NCBI GenBank assembly: GCA_947034885.2
Contig: OX344749.2
Location: 2,247,501-2,311,500 of the forward strand
Direction of reading: 5' to 3'
Length of the DNA: 64,000 nucleotides
Source of the DNA: Thuidium tamariscinum
Lineage: Eukaryota; Streptophyta; Bryopsida; Hypnales; Thuidiaceae
Position numbers and translations under genes: made by a program. The notes beneath the pieces were generated by a model, which saw only the letters and a list, made by a program, of their open reading frames with translations, searched no databases and was not told the DNA's origin. The stretch's first letter is position 1. Every line of letters starts with the position of its first letter. This document shows, piece after piece, positions 12,206 to 24,640 of the stretch.

Positions 12206-13157
12206 TTTAACCCCTAAAGGTTTTTGACTATGTTTTCACCAAAAATGCTCCAAAATTGCCATTTCTAATACAAGTGCAATTTTTTTTAAAACACATTTTT
12301 GACTCATTAAACCATAGGATCTTGTAGTAAGGTGGTTTGTAAAGATGTGGAAAAAATTTCAGAAATTTCCACCGTGTAGATTGCAAGATATAAGCATTTG
12401 AATTGATAAAAATTGTTTTTTTATCCCTACGAAAATCTGGGCAGCTGCACTTCACAAGGTCACATTTGTGTGAAATTAAATTCAAAATGGTGGTTACTCT
12501 TTGGATTTATACTTCAATGCAAGTTGGCTACATTCTCAAAAAATTTCAAACCATTTGGAATTGTACAACATATAGGAAAAAATAAGTAAGTAGAAAGAAA
12601 TAAAAAATGAGCCAAAATACTAAATTGTCAACATTTTATTCATGGAATTGAAAATTTTCAATCTCAATGGTTAAAATGTTGTAATAAACAATATACACCT
12701 TTTATTTTTATTTTTTCCAAAAAAATGAAAAATTGAATTAAATGAAGAATTTCAAACTTTTTTTGTATTGTAGAGATTCTGTAACTAGCCGCAAACTACC
12801 CCAAACTCAAAATATTCATAACTTTTGACTCATTGATCGGAATGGATTGATTCAAAGCTTCACAGGTCTGTATAAACCTTAAGAACCAATTTGAAATTTC
12901 ACTTTTCAAAAAAAATATTTTTTGAAGAATTTTTTTCAGCTGCCCAGGCTGCCTGCCGAGTAAAGAAAACAACATATCTTGCCATAACTTTTTAACTGTG
13001 AAGTCAAAAGTTATGAAAATTGTCGGGCCTTAAAGCTACTCCTTGAGCACACATTGTATCAAAATTTCAAAGAAAAAAAAAAAAAACTCCATCCATAGTG
13101 AGCTGCCCAAAAAATTTATAATCTCAAAAAACGCTATTCAGGGCTTTAGGGATTAAA
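12206..13157. mobile_element. dispersed repeat with TTTAACCCCTAAAG ends
   Basis: The left end reads TTTAACCCCTAAAGG. The right end, reverse-complemented, reads TTTAATCCCTAAAG, giving an imperfect terminal inverted repeat. Diverged relatives are visible at about 29480-30140 (inverted) and 53100-53720 (direct), sharing for example CTTTTGACT..ATTGAT and TGTTGTAATAAACAA blocks. No coding capacity is seen. It is probably a nonautonomous DNA element; the superfamily is unknown. Confidence 0.45.
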
Positions 13158-16100
13158 ATACTCATGAATGAATTTTGGAGTAGAATCAATCTTATATAAC
13201 AGATGCAACAAGGCGACAATTTTAAAAATTGATTTGTTATGTTTAATCATGTAAAGAGAGTGAAACCATGGACAATTATCACGTGAGACATCTATAACTC
13301 TACCTATTGTAAAATCATAACAATTGCCATCTATGATATAAATAGAGTGAGGGCATTGAATGCCAACTCATTTTTGGCATAGTCTAAATAAGGTCATGTA
13401 GAAAGTGAGGTGTCAAATTCAATGTATAAAGAACTCATTTGTAATAATGTTCAAGCCACCTTTACTGTAATTCACATTGTGTATAAGTCAAAGGATCTAT
13501 GTGTTCCAATGGTAGATTATAAAAGAGCTTTTTTTTTTTTTTAAATAACAAAAATGGATGAGGATGTAGAAAAGCTAATTGCCAAAGAATTGTAATATTA
13601 ACATATTTAACTTTGTAGGTAATAGAAGGATGCAATATTGATATCTAAAGTAGATAAGATGTATATAGTTTGAAATCAAAACTTCGTGGTATTCCCATAG
13701 AGTTGCATTATAATCAACAGTTTTGTAAGCTAAATGATTTGTTTGCATTTTAAGACTTTTGATACCGTCAATAGGATAGATTTATGGAAACAATATTACC
13801 TTTATTGTCATGTTTTTTTGTTCCTTCCTTTACACCTTAAGTTGCAATCTATTTGAATAATGACTTCATTCATGATCATCTTTGCAAAAATTGATAATAA
13901 AAGAATTAGTTGGTCTACATTCCAATATACAACTTAGAAAAGATAATTCACAATAGATGAATGCAAGCTTCTTAAGAACTTCGGTTGGCCTTATTAATTG
14001 CCATGTGTGATGATTAGGTTTAAGCCTTCATATACATAAGCAACTATAGGGCTTAACTTTGCAAAGAAATTTTTAGAAAAGGCCTCTCTAATTAAATAGG
14101 ATATGAAACTCTCTAAATTATAATGGCATTTGAAGATGAAAAAAATTACAAATGCACTCTATGAGATGCTTCAAATGGAGCACATTTGTACTTAAATTCC
14201 GCACTTGAAAGGAGAAGAAGTATTTCGGTTTGACATAAGGAAATTAGATCTTTTGATCAGTTCTAAAAGTGATTCTCATCACCCCAATAAAGTTAACTTC
14301 TCTCATCCTTGGGTTCAAATTAGGTTGGCCATTGCTAGAGTGCAACTTGGGATTGTAATTGTAGATTTCAATACGGTTATGCTTCATAGTGAATCTGTAA
14401 AAAGATTATAATACATCAAAATTGCATATATATATAGAAAGAATTTCACACAAACCAAGATAACAATGTCAAGCCATTCAAAAGTACACATAGGCCAAAT
14501 ACAAGATTATTATTGTTTGTTAAGCCTAGTACACCTTTTACTCCCCCTATTTAGAAAAGGCAGAAGTGTGAGTATATGAGCATGACATTTCAAACTCAAG
14601 ATTTTTAGTTTTGTTCAAACAAAATTGCAAGATGGGACGTGAGATCTAAACATTTCCATGTTTTTAGGTACTAACCCAAGATCCTTAAGGTCTAGCATAT
14701 TTTTATTAATACAAATCTTACATATACCAAAATCATTAAGTTTAAAGAAGTTGGGTTCAACTTACAGTCCATCAAGCCAATGTTACTTCGATGTCTATAC
14801 ACCTTATTTAAGCTTTTTGACTATATATAGTGGATTCATCTTTAACCAATACATGTTGAAAAAATCCTTTTCATTTTGAATTGCAAGCAAATTCATAGGA
14901 GTAGTAAGGCATCTACCAAAAATCAATGCAATCACTGGGGAAGTGCAAGAAATATTATTGCAAACATAATGTTATTCAGGTGAATTTTGTTCCTTGCATA
15001 GATTTGGTTAACTTAATACACTTTGTTTGGAACTGACCATAATTAGAAGGTTCTTAACATCATATTTTACAATTTTTCAACTTATACTTGTCTTCATTTA
15101 GAAGAACAAATGGACTTCCATTTGAAAGTGTGGCATATTTTTAAGCTACAAACACTTTTATTACATTTTTTTGTTGATTATGCATTTTGTAATTAGATTG
15201 TAAGATAGACATGATCATTTGTGTTTTCACCTTCAATTCAGATGAAGTGAAAACAAGTGCTTGCTATTGTTGTAATCATTAGCACATGTGAATGAACAAG
15301 AATTACTTGAAAGATATTAGCACATATAAAGTACATACATAATACCCATGATATATTATTTTTGAAATCCCCAAATTCTAGTAGCAATATATTGTATTCA
15401 AATTTCAATATGTATTCTTTGTTGCAATGAATTTTTTATTATTATTTATAAAATGTTCTACTCCCTATAATATCATGATTACATTTATTTTCTTCTCATA
15501 TTTAGAAGTGCCTCTAAATTATTTATACTTAACCTACTTTGAGACGGCCTTTCAAAATATAATATAAATTTTAAACTTGCAGTAACATCAACTTGTCAAG
15601 CTTTTGAATCTAAAATTCATGGTGATAGGTCCCATGGTAAAAGGTCATATTTTCAAAATATAGTACATTTTGGTGAAAAAAAATCTATCTTTTGATCTTT
15701 TAACCAGAAAAGTTTTAAAAATATATCAAATATTAAAATTTTGGGCTCTAGGCTCACAAAATCCCCGTTCACCGCTTTTGGGCTCACGCTCACACGCTCA
15801 CATCCTAGCGTCGTTGCGCGAATAGGATGATGTTGGTGCTTGTTTACTAGTCCATACCACCTAATTGTTCATTGACCAAAAGAAACTTATTTTTTGCCAA
15901 GAGATGGACAAGGTAGATATTGACCTCTATTCTTTAGCCCATCTAGGCATCCATCCATCCACTAGCAAAAAAAAAAGTCTTTTTTACCAATAGACAAGCG
16001 GATGGGTTGATAAGTAGAGTAGATATCAAATAGTCTGTTGTCTGTCCATCCACTTACCTACTTGTCTATTTGTGTGCTCACTCGCTTGTTTGCCTCTTCA

Positions 16101-16369
16101 CTATCTACCATTTGTCCTTTGTTGAGTTTATTATATCCATTTCATCCAAGCATCTAGATTTTGAACCTAATTTTATCCGTCATGTTGCAATTTGTCAACC
16201 ATGCTTGATATTATAGTTATAAGTTATAGGGAAGGTAGAGTCCAATGCCTCATGAGAATTAATGAAACATTTCTAACAATTTCCTTGAATAACAACAAAA
16301 CTTCCTAGAGGTAAAAATATGGCCATTACTTCATGGTCATTGATTTTTACATAGTAAATTTGTAATGGT
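13158..16369. other. AT-rich intergenic, no convincing gene
   Basis: Short open stretches (for example 14205-14411 and 14658-14879) have no recognisable domain. No RNA gene or paired element ends were identified. A small cluster of CTCACGCTCACACGCTCACA-type short repeats lies near 15770-15800. Confidence 0.5.
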
Positions 16370-17313
16370 GGGTCGTTGAAAGAAACGTCTATTTTCCGTA
16401 GCATTTTGGAAATGGATGCTTTTTTCTTTGGGAGTACTATTTAATTAGAAAATCAATTTAAAAAAAATATGAAAAATATGTCCAATGTATAAACCTTAAA
16501 GAAGAATGTATCCTATGAAGGAAAAGCTTAGGAAAATTCTCCAAGTAGGAAAACTAGAAACATTTTAGTTTGTAAAAAATAGGAAAAGTTATTCTTCTTG
16601 AATCTAAAAATTGGACATTTGGGAAGAGTTGATGGTGATGACATTTCACCAAAAAAATAATCTCAGCTTTATTATCAGTGGTCAAAAATTGCGTGCAATG
16701 GGAGTGTTGTTTGCACGCATGTAGAGGATATAAAATAATGTATTTTTAGATTTCCTTCAACAAGAATATGATTTCCTACCTCTAGAAGAAATCCTTGTTA
16801 ATTTGAACAAAACATGTCAAGTAGATTGTGTTGTGATTACGTTGCTGAAAACGCGGAAAAAACACAAAAAAACACAAAAAAATGCATTTTCTGTGTTTTT
16901 CTGCGTTTTTTCTGCGTTTTCAATGTTTTCTTGCGTTTTCAGCAACGCAGTCTCAACACAATCTACGTGACGTGTTTTGTTCAAATTAACAGGGATTTCT
17001 GCGTTTTTCTTCTAGTGTACTATGCAAATGCACCATGAAAATTTCAACTTTAGATCATTAAATTTGGGTACTCCTAACGTAGTAAAAATCCCTAAACCTC
17101 AATTTGTGACAAATTAACAAAAAATAATTTTAAATATAAAATGATTTTTTTTAATGACTTTCTGAAAAATGAGGGATGTAAAAATCATCAAGTTAGAGAG
17201 GTCTTATAATTATTTCATATTCTCTAATATTTTAATTCAAAAGTTATAGCATAAAAGAACAACGTCACTTCAATTGTGACTGGAAATAGGACCGATGTTT
17301 CTTGCAATCACCT
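16370..17313. mobile_element. GGGTGATTGCAAG-family element, with nested CACTA MITE
   Basis: The ends are GGGTCGTTGAAAGAAACG and, at the right, the complement of AGGTGATTGCAAGAAAC. The interior matches, in the opposite orientation, the element at 36949-37961 and, in the same orientation, the truncated copy at 57048-57505. Shared blocks include GGAAATGGATGCTTTTTTC and GGGAAGAGTTGATGGTGAT. The CACTA-type MITE at 16780-17017 is inserted inside. No coding capacity was found. Confidence 0.7.
16780..17017. mobile_element. CACTA-type MITE, long inverted repeats, TSD TAC
   Basis: A near-palindromic 238-bp element. The left end is CTCTAGAAGAA and the right end, reverse-complemented, is CACTAGAAGAA. 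The target duplication TAC is at 16777-16779 and 17018-17020. Arms share TTAATTTGAACAAAACA and GTTGCTGAAAACGC. The 3-bp duplication and CACTA terminus are the known hallmarks of CACTA (En/Spm) elements. It sits inside the element 16370-17313; the related copy at 57048 lacks it. Confidence 0.85.
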
Positions 17314-17732
17314 TGGTTTACCTTATGGTAATGGAATAAATAATGGACAAAATACCTTGTAGAAAAGAGGTAAGATTATCATGTGGAACATTAACATACA
17401 TATGGAGATTATTTGGTTTAATTATCTAGTAAAGTAAGACAATTTACTATCTCTTTTACTATCAAATTAACACTAAAGTATAAAATGATACAATTTAGAG
17501 AACACACTACCATCCCTACATCTTGAAACTAGTGAATTTAACTACATTTCAAATGTAATAAAAGAAATCCATTGTTTTCATCAACAAAAATCACTATGAT
17601 CTACGCTTGGTCATTAACTAGATTCAAACCCATGATCTCATGCCTACTAACTCAAAGACCCTACCAACACACCAACATTCAACTTTCATGTCACTAGATG
17701 GAATTTTTTTCTTGCTTATCTATTTATACTTT
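17314..17732. other. AT-rich intergenic, no feature
   Basis: Spacer between two element insertions. Nothing recognised. Confidence 0.55.
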
Positions 17733-17940
17733 CACTAGAAGAAAATTATGTTAAAATCCATAGAAACACGTCACCTAGTTTATGTTGAGTTTATGTTTCA
17801 AAACACAAAAAAATGCAAAAAATGCTTTTTTTTAAAAAAAATTTGCGTTTTGACTGCATTTTGACTGCGTTTTGAAACAAGAACTCAACGTAAACTAGGT
17901 GACGTGTTTTCAGGGATTTTAATATGGTGTTCTTCTAGTG
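17733..17940. mobile_element. CACTA-type MITE, TSD TTT
   Basis: A 208-bp element starting CACTAGAAGAA and ending TTCTTCTAGTG. The duplication TTT is at 17730-17732 and 17941-17943. Long arms share ACACGTCACCTAGTTTA and its complement TAAACTAGGTGACGTGT. It belongs to the same family as 16780-17017 (same terminus and internal GCGTTTT-rich arms). Confidence 0.9.
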
Positions 17941-17943
17941 TTT

Positions 17944-18117
17944 GGTACTTTAAAACTTAGCAGACTTTGGTGGCCAATTTGGTATAGTAGAATGACTTTT
18001 TTCTTAAAACTTTGAACTAAAGAAGTTGTCAAGTCAAACTAATTTTCACCTCAAAAAATACTTTTGTAAGTTTGAACTTCCAATCAAAAGTTATGGACAA
18101 AAATCAAAGAGGATGTT
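17944..18117. repeat. half-copy of the 11265-11640 palindrome arm
   Basis: A diverged single arm. It shares CAATCAAAAGTTATGGACAA and GGTATAGTAGAATGAC..TTTTT blocks with the left arm at 11265-11447, and lies directly next to the CACTA MITE. Confidence 0.6.
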
Positions 18118-18717
18118 TGAAAATTAAAAAAAAAATGTATGGTGTTTTCCATGATTTTACTATGTTGATAATGTGGGAAAATAATTTTCCATGTTGTATG
18201 TGTGTGAGTAAATAGCAAAAATGTGTAGTTTACCATGTTGTATAGAGAATTGATTACAATCCACATAGCTTTTCGAAATTTCCACATGTTGATGTTTTGA
18301 TTAGACAATGGTGTTTTTTGTGATTTTACTATGATTGTTGATAATGTGGGAAAGTGAAATAATCTCCTTATGCATATATATACATTATTGTATATTTTTA
18401 TTTCTTATTTAACAATATTAATAGTGTAATTAATTGTACATTATACTATATAGTGTTGTACAATGTATATAGTAGTATATACTTCTTTCACAATTGAAGT
18501 ACACTCTATGGAAGAAAGTGTGAGAGACTTGCATGTTATACTTCATGGGAATCTCACCAACAACAATGCTTGTAGGATAATATTTTCATCAAACAACCAC
18601 ATAGTACAATCACATTTTTTTGGGAAATCTTTTAACATGTGGGAAAAATACCAAAATTTGCCTCTTCATGCGTTAAGTGTTGTTTGAATTAACATTTTGG
18701 CACATAGTGAACCAATG
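18118..18717. repeat. dispersed repeat segment
   Basis: A short duplicated block (GTGTTTTCCATGATTTTACTATG near 18139, and a variant near 18310) is followed at about 18400-18690 by sequence resembling about 26980-27240 inside the CACTA element at 26695. Shared features are AATTGAAGTACA, TTATACTTCATGGGA and CACAATGCTT-like blocks. The apparent reading frame at 18463-18687 falls in this repeat and is not supported as a gene. Confidence 0.4.
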
Positions 18718-19000
18718 CATTAGATGAAATTTGAGGGCATTAGGAGGCTGTGGATTCCCGGACTGCGAGAATGTTGTTTCTGTCCTCTGAACTTGTATCC
18801 TATGTGGTCGCGACCCTGCCACGTAATAAAAAAAAAATTCAAAATTTTTTTTGGACTTATTTTCATATTTTAGGATCCAAATTTTATTTTAATTTAATTT
18901 ATTTTTTATTAAAACCAGCTTGACAACGGTCGGCAGCATTGGGAGCCATTTCAGGAATAAACCAAAACAGCCCTGTAATGCCCTCAAATTTCTTCTAATG
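18718..19000. mobile_element. CATTAGAAG-family MITE
   Basis: A 283-bp element with terminal inverted repeats CATTAGATGAAATTTGAGGG and CATTAGAAGAAATTTGAGGG, continuing into GCATTA. The interior contains the family block GCCACGTAATAAA. No clear target duplication. Confidence 0.75.
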
Positions 19001-20128
19001 AATTCATACTCAATCCTTTCATGAAGAGTAGACTATGTGCAAAAGTAGTTCGCTTTGCCTAATGGTGCATGAGGTAAAGCTTGCTACCTTCCCTATTGGT
19101 GACTTGCCCATCCTTTTGATGAGAATTCTACTCAATAGTTAGTACCATTCTTTTCCAAGGAGATGTTTTACAAAATTAATCCATTAAGTATTGGTCAACC
19201 TTTTTTTGGTTGATATGGAAATATGGAATTATTGACACATTTTCATTGTTGGCTAGAATTTTAAAACAAATTTGGGTATGGACAAAATCGGTGTGGCAAA
19301 TGGAGAAGCAAATGCATTGGGACAAGAATTACAACAATTTGTGCTAGCATGTGGTTTAGGGTTTGGAAAAACTAACCAAATATGGCCTAAAAATACAAAA
19401 ATCTTCCAATAACAGGACCTTCAATTGCCATAAAATTTATTGTAAAAGCCCAAGTATTCATGCCGATTTCATAAGCATGATTAAATCTTTGGAATGCATC
19501 ATAGTTTGCTATTTTACTCCATGTTCAAGTTGGGGTTAGAAAATGTTTGGCCCACCCCATATCAACCACGGTCCTTAATGGGTTAAATCAAAATGGGACC
19601 GTGCGGATTGAAGTTTTGAGACGGTCAGCGGCTCAGCGCAGGTCACCGTTGAGAACACGAGTCAACTGAGGACGGATCCAGCGGCGAAGAAGCTGGGATC
19701 TCGGTATCTCACAGAAAGCTCTCTCTGGTTGACAACAAAGCATAGTCTGTGCTCCGTTGCTTCTGGCGCAATCTGCGGCCAGGCATTGATCGGCATTTCG
19801 AAGGTAGTCGTCCTCAGTAGCCGCCGTCAGGTCGTCTTTCTGTTGCTTCACCTGGTTTTCTCCGGGAAGTAAGGAGAGCCATAAAAACGAGTTCATCATT
19901 CTTTCTACGCAGTGCTTGCATATGCATTGCTTCATTGCGGTAACATACAGACATTCACCCAGTACGTGCACGTTGGTGACGAAAGCGATTGACGTGCATG
20001 TCTGAAGGGACTTCCATTCGTGAACCTGCATAAGAAAGCAAGATCGACCGCCACTACCACACAACACTCAAGCTGTTTGGATCCATCGATCTTTCGAAGC
20101 CACCCTGAGATAGATCAAGCTAGAGACC
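19001..20128. promoter_or_regulatory. upstream region of the quinone oxidoreductase gene
   Basis: 19001-19560 is AT-rich with nothing recognised. GC content rises sharply from about 19570, and the stretch up to the ATG at 20129 probably holds the promoter and 5' UTR. No convincing TATA box was pinned down. Open frames on the minus strand here (for example 19633-20067) are considered chance. Confidence 0.35.
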
Positions 20129-21741
20129 ATGGAAGCAGCAGCAGCAGCAACTACCACCATGCGGCGGGTGCAATTCTCCAAGTACCACGGCGGCAGCCAG
20201 GCTCTCGAGGTGAGCTCCGCGCACAACCTCTCTCGTTGATGTATTCATGTCTCGATTCATGCGTCTTGAGATTTTCTTGAGATTAGCAGCGTTACGTACG
20301 CAACAGAGGCTCGCGTACACCTTAATGCTCACACGAACTGTTCGATCGTGAAGCTAGCTAACTGAAAGAAATTGTAAATCTGTGGTCATGGTACCTCGGG
20401 AGGACATGATGCATATATGTTGCAAGTGATCGATTACAGTGTGGTTGGGTGGATTGCTGGGGTGGCGCGCGTGCAGTTTGTGGAAGTGCCGATTCCGAAA
20501 CCTGGCAAGGGGCAGGTTCTGGTGAAGGTGGAAGCCGTGAGCATCAACCCGGTCGACTGGCGCATCCAGGATGGTGGAGCCCGACCTTTCCTCCCCCTTC
20601 GCTTCCCTTCTGTCCCCGGCACCGACGTTGCAGGGGAGGTTGTCGAGTTGGGGCCCGCGGTGTCTGGATTCTGCCCCGGAGATAAGGTCATCACATATCT
20701 CCATGTTTTGGTAATTCACCTGCTCGACATATCTCGATCTTTCCACGACTAATATATTCAGTACATCCACCCAAGTACCCCCTCCCGATATACATTTACC
20801 GCATGAATGCAATCCAGTTTATAATCATCAATAAAAAGCCCGCTAGTGCACATGCATAACTGTGGGTGCGCTGGTAGCTCATTTTTGCAAGCCATGTACA
20901 TGAAGCCATGAAGGAAGGAAGTGTATATTGCACCATTTAATATTAAGTACTTATTAATAAGAATTAATGAATTCTCAATTCATACAGTACGTCGTAATTG
21001 CTGGCTGGTGTGATTGAATAGAAGGGGGGCGGCTTCGCGGAGTACGCAATTGCATCGGCAGCGAGAACGGTCCATCGTCCCTCGGAGGTGTCTGCGGCCG
21101 AAGGCGCTTGCGCCGTTGTAGCGGGATACACTGCCCTGCAAAGCGCCAGGCAGGCGGGCCTCAAGAGTTTCGCAGGAGGCAGCGAGCACCTGAACGTCCT
21201 CATCCTCGGCGCCTCGGGTGGCGTCGGCGTCCTGCTGCTGCAGCTGGTGAAGCTGGCAGGTGCGCACGCGACAGTGACATGCGGAAAGCGCAACATGGAG
21301 CTCATGCGGAGCCTGCAAGCGGACGAGGTGCTGGACTACCGCACCCCAGAGGGTGCAAACTACACGAGTCCGTCGGGCAGAAAGTATCACATCGTGCTCA
21401 ACTGCGCGCACTTCGTACCGGTGTCGAAATTTGCGGAGGTCATGCAACCAGGGAAAGGAAAAGTAATCGACCTGACGCCCACGCTGGTGGGCATCCTGGA
21501 CATTGCTTGGAACCGAGTGCTCAGAGCCCTGGCGAGGGGGAGTGGAGCGCAGTCGGAGAATTTCTACCTTTCAGACAACTTGGAGGATCTAGAGACAATG
21601 ATGGAGTTGATGGGCAAGGGCAAGTTGAAGGCGGTGATGGACTCGAGCTTTCCGTTGAGTCGCGCCGGGGATGCGTGGGATCGCAGCATGGGGCGACACT
21701 CCTCCGGCAAAATCCTCGTTTACCCAACCTCCTCGATCTGA
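20129..21741 (+). CDS. chloroplast-envelope-type quinone oxidoreductase (zeta-crystallin-like MDR), three exons
   Basis: Three exons: 20129-20209, 20477-20710 and 21022-21741, all in phase 0, with GT donors at 20210 and 20711 and AG acceptors before 20477 and 21022. The product is 344 residues, close to the roughly 330 of plant ceQORH-like reductases (Arabidopsis At4g13010 type). Residues 28-105 form the GroES-like substrate domain, with SINPVDWRIQDGG and PGTDVAGEVVELG. The nucleotide-binding motif GASGGVG is at residues 168-174, followed by VTCGKRN-like and ADEVLDYRTPEG segments. The C-terminus has the family segment GKVIDLTPT and ends SSGKILVYP. Members use NAD(P)H to reduce quinones or reactive alpha,beta-unsaturated carbonyls and associate with the plastid envelope without a classical cleaved transit peptide; none is evident here. 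The first ATG is preferred; an in-frame ATG at residue 11 is an alternative. A partial copy lies at 55490-56366. Confidence 0.88.
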
Positions 21742-24374
21742 AGCCGCACCTGCCCGGAATGTTCACGGAATCACGGGTCTGCTAGCTAGCATGCATTTCC
21801 TAAACATCAGTAACTAAGGCACGCTTGCTCGCCGGCTCGGTCAAGGCAATTTTGTATACGCATACATTGCATTCAACCCTGGATGAATTCAACCCCGCAT
21901 TTGCTTCCAAATGCCGGTCCTGGCGCGCCGCTTCACAATGCATTCTTTTCGTTCAATCACTTCAGTGCTCGATATAGTTATAATTGTTGTCCCTCAATTG
22001 TAGAGCATGGTCTTAATTAGGAATTGGAACTATTTTCAGTTCATGATCATCTGAATATCTGATAAGAACCCCAGTCGTAGACAGTACATGTGATCGCATG
22101 CGAGTGGAATTCCCGGATTCAAGGACCATGCTTAACTTCATCGGCGAAGGTAAACCTAGCTTTACCGTGAAAATGATAAGCGTTCCCCTTCGGCACTAGG
22201 CCTTCGGGCAATTTTCTTGAAAGGATTTTTCTTGATGCATGACGAAGCTGCTGTTGCAGTTCAGACCCAGCTACTTCTGGAATAATTTTATATGATTAAT
22301 TAAACTCAACTTTAATTTGCCGTTCAAGCCTCTTGGCGAATGCATGTGTGCGTATGGCGCAGGGAGTAAAATTTTTGTCGCTTCGTTCGAAAGTTTGCTG
22401 GAAGTATGGATCAGGCAACAGCAAGTAATTTTAATTGAAGGTTACCACCTTGAAAAACATAAAAAAATTAAGAAAATACGACTGTCTATCTAGCGTTCCT
22501 ATCCTCTTCAGCATTTCTGACGTAAGAGGTGAAGTACCCCAATCCATTATTTCACTCGGTCTGGGCCCCATCCCGGATTCCCGGCTTTGTCACTGCCCGG
22601 CCAAAGGCTTGCTAAGCTGCCCTTCACGGCCCTCCGCTCAAACCCAGGTTACCCAGCTCCCGGAGATCGAACCTACCCAGAGTTGTCATCATCTCCGTAC
22701 GTTGTCTACGAACGGAAGTACAAGAATCTCATTTCCCTCTCTTCTGATCGTTTCACGAGTGTGCTTCTCCTCAATTTTATTCCTCTTCTTCATATGGACA
22801 AGAGCGCTTGCACTTCACGTTCATTGTTTGCTTGGTCGGACGAGCAGCTATTCTAATTCATCTTAATCCCCAAGCTGGTCAACCTCTTTTCATTTGTAAG
22901 AAAGCACCAGCGCGCGTATCTCACGGGGAGAAGATGAAGATCGTACTGAATCTTAAATCATTGAGAAGCCCAATAGGAGCTCTGGCTGAAATCTTAAGAA
23001 AAAGCAGAAAAGTAAACAATGTGAACAAAGATTCATTTGTTGCCCTCCAGCCATTTTTGCGAACCTGGCTGGGAACTAACTAACTTGGGTTTTTGTGATA
23101 AACTCATTCTCAAGGACTCCTCAGCCCTATATGGCTACATCTGTCTAAGGATTGCACGTCCTGGTCCCAGGAAGCCATGATTGCTTCTCACACGACTGAT
23201 TGTTGAATGATTCGTTTCGTGAGCTTGAATGCATTGTTTGTTGTTTTTATGTCAGTGGAAAGTGCACTGTGGATTCAGCAAGCTTGATTCCTCAGAGAGC
23301 TTGCAAAAGGAACCTCTACTCATCACGAAGTCATCATTCAAGCATGCTCCTCATTCATTAAGCAATTTTTAATTGCAAGGATCAAAGACACGTTAAGGTC
23401 ATGAACTTAAATTCTTGTTCTAGGAAATCAATGAAGATGGGAGAACTAATCCCAGGCGGAGGCTAGGACACGCATCTTCTCTTTAATCAGCCGATACTCA
23501 AGATGCTCTCATATTTCAAATCCTGGAATCCTGCTCCTGGAAACGAGCAGACCGGATTAAACTTGAAACCCAATTAAATTCTAGCTTGCATCTGCAAAAA
23601 GGCCCCAGTTTCCATCCCACTCTTCCTTCGTTCTCTCTTCGGATTGAACTAGCTTTTCATCACACGCAGTCTCTCCCCTGGAAGTCTCTCGATCTCGGTC
23701 GAGTCCTGAGTCCAAATCTGAAGACCATGATAGCTTAGACCAACAACAAATTAAAGCATGAGGATGACACGTAAGGAAGGGCGCGCAGGCAAGCCTTTCT
23801 CCGGGCAGTGACGAAGCCGGGATGAGTCGGGGCCCAATCGCCGTGAAGTGCGCGATGGGGGTACGTAACCCCGTATGCAACCCCGTCCGCAAACGGTTGT
23901 AGCACACGGGCACAGGACGGAACCCCGTACGGAACCCCGTACGCAAACGGTCTGTAACGAGCTCCGACTTCCGAGTGTCTGCTCCGTCGGAGGTGTTTCT
24001 TCCAATAGTAGGATGGATCGTTCGTAACCAGACGATATTCATCCAAGAAGGCAATCATAACTCCGTACCTGTAATCATAACTCCGTACCTGTAACCAGCT
24101 CTGATTGTGTACGTCGATCTGCTCAAACGTGTTTCATCCACGAGCAGGATAATTTGATCATAATCACTCGATATTCATCCATGAAGGCAACAATTACGAG
24201 ACTTTTCATAGCTGGTTACGTCGTGTAAACTTCAAGCCGCCTCCCGGCGGCTCGGAGGTTGCGTAATGCGTACGTTTCGTCTTGCCTTTCCGACCCTGAC
24301 TGTTTTTTTTATGGCTACCGCACAGGTTACACGTGCACAGGAGATGATGGTCGATAAGTACTAGAATGAACTTA
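21742..24374. other. downstream flank of the reductase gene, no second gene recognised
   Basis: Moderate-GC sequence. 22226-22440 is the segment also found in the partial duplicate at 56135-56366. Two related blocks in opposite orientation occur at about 22558-22640 and 23775-23835 (GTCACTGCCCGG, AAAGGCTTGC). A short tandem stretch of GGAACCCCGTAC-like units lies at about 23862-23945. Open frames at 22435-22866 and 23581-24054 overlap these repeats and are not supported as genes. Confidence 0.5.
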
Positions 24375-24638
24375 AGGTAGGTACACCCAAAAGCGCCAGT
24401 TTTTCATACTGTGCCTAGTTCTTGTTATTATGTTGTTCAGATTTTTTTACAGTTGTTGGTGAGTGAAAGCATGTTCTAACGCACCAAAGAACAGTGGATT
24501 TGGATGCGAAAGTTATTAACAGTCAAAGTGTGTTTCTGAAAGCGCCATCTACAGTCTGGGTACATGACTGATTTTGAAAATGTATGCATGTTGTACAGGG
24601 CGCTTTAAGGTCAGGTGCCATTTTGGGTGTATCTACCT
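24375..24638. mobile_element. TA-flanked MITE (Tc1/mariner-like), copy 1
   Basis: A 264-bp element with ends AGGTAGGTACACCCAAAA and, at the right, the complement of AGGTAGATACACCCAAAA. It is flanked by TA at 24373-24374 and 24639-24640. An inverted, diverged copy is at 47495-47772. A TA duplication is the known signature of Tc1/mariner or Stowaway-like elements. Confidence 0.85.
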
Positions 24639-24640
24639 TA

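Noticed and set aside
16814-17038. 74-codon frame rich in Phe and Cys
   Set aside because: Lies wholly across the palindromic CACTA MITE.
20354-20812. 152-codon minus-strand frame, repeated at 55552-55995
   Set aside because: Its presence in both loci comes from duplication of exon 2 on the plus strand, whose product is a clear reductase segment.
22435-22866. 143-codon plus-strand open frame downstream of the reductase
   Set aside because: It overlaps the other copy of the same inverted block and shows no domain. No splice or conservation evidence.
23581-24054. 157-codon minus-strand open frame
   Set aside because: It spans the short GGAACCCCGTAC tandem repeats and an inverted dispersed block. 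The repetitive FRTGFRTGFR-like product reflects those repeats.
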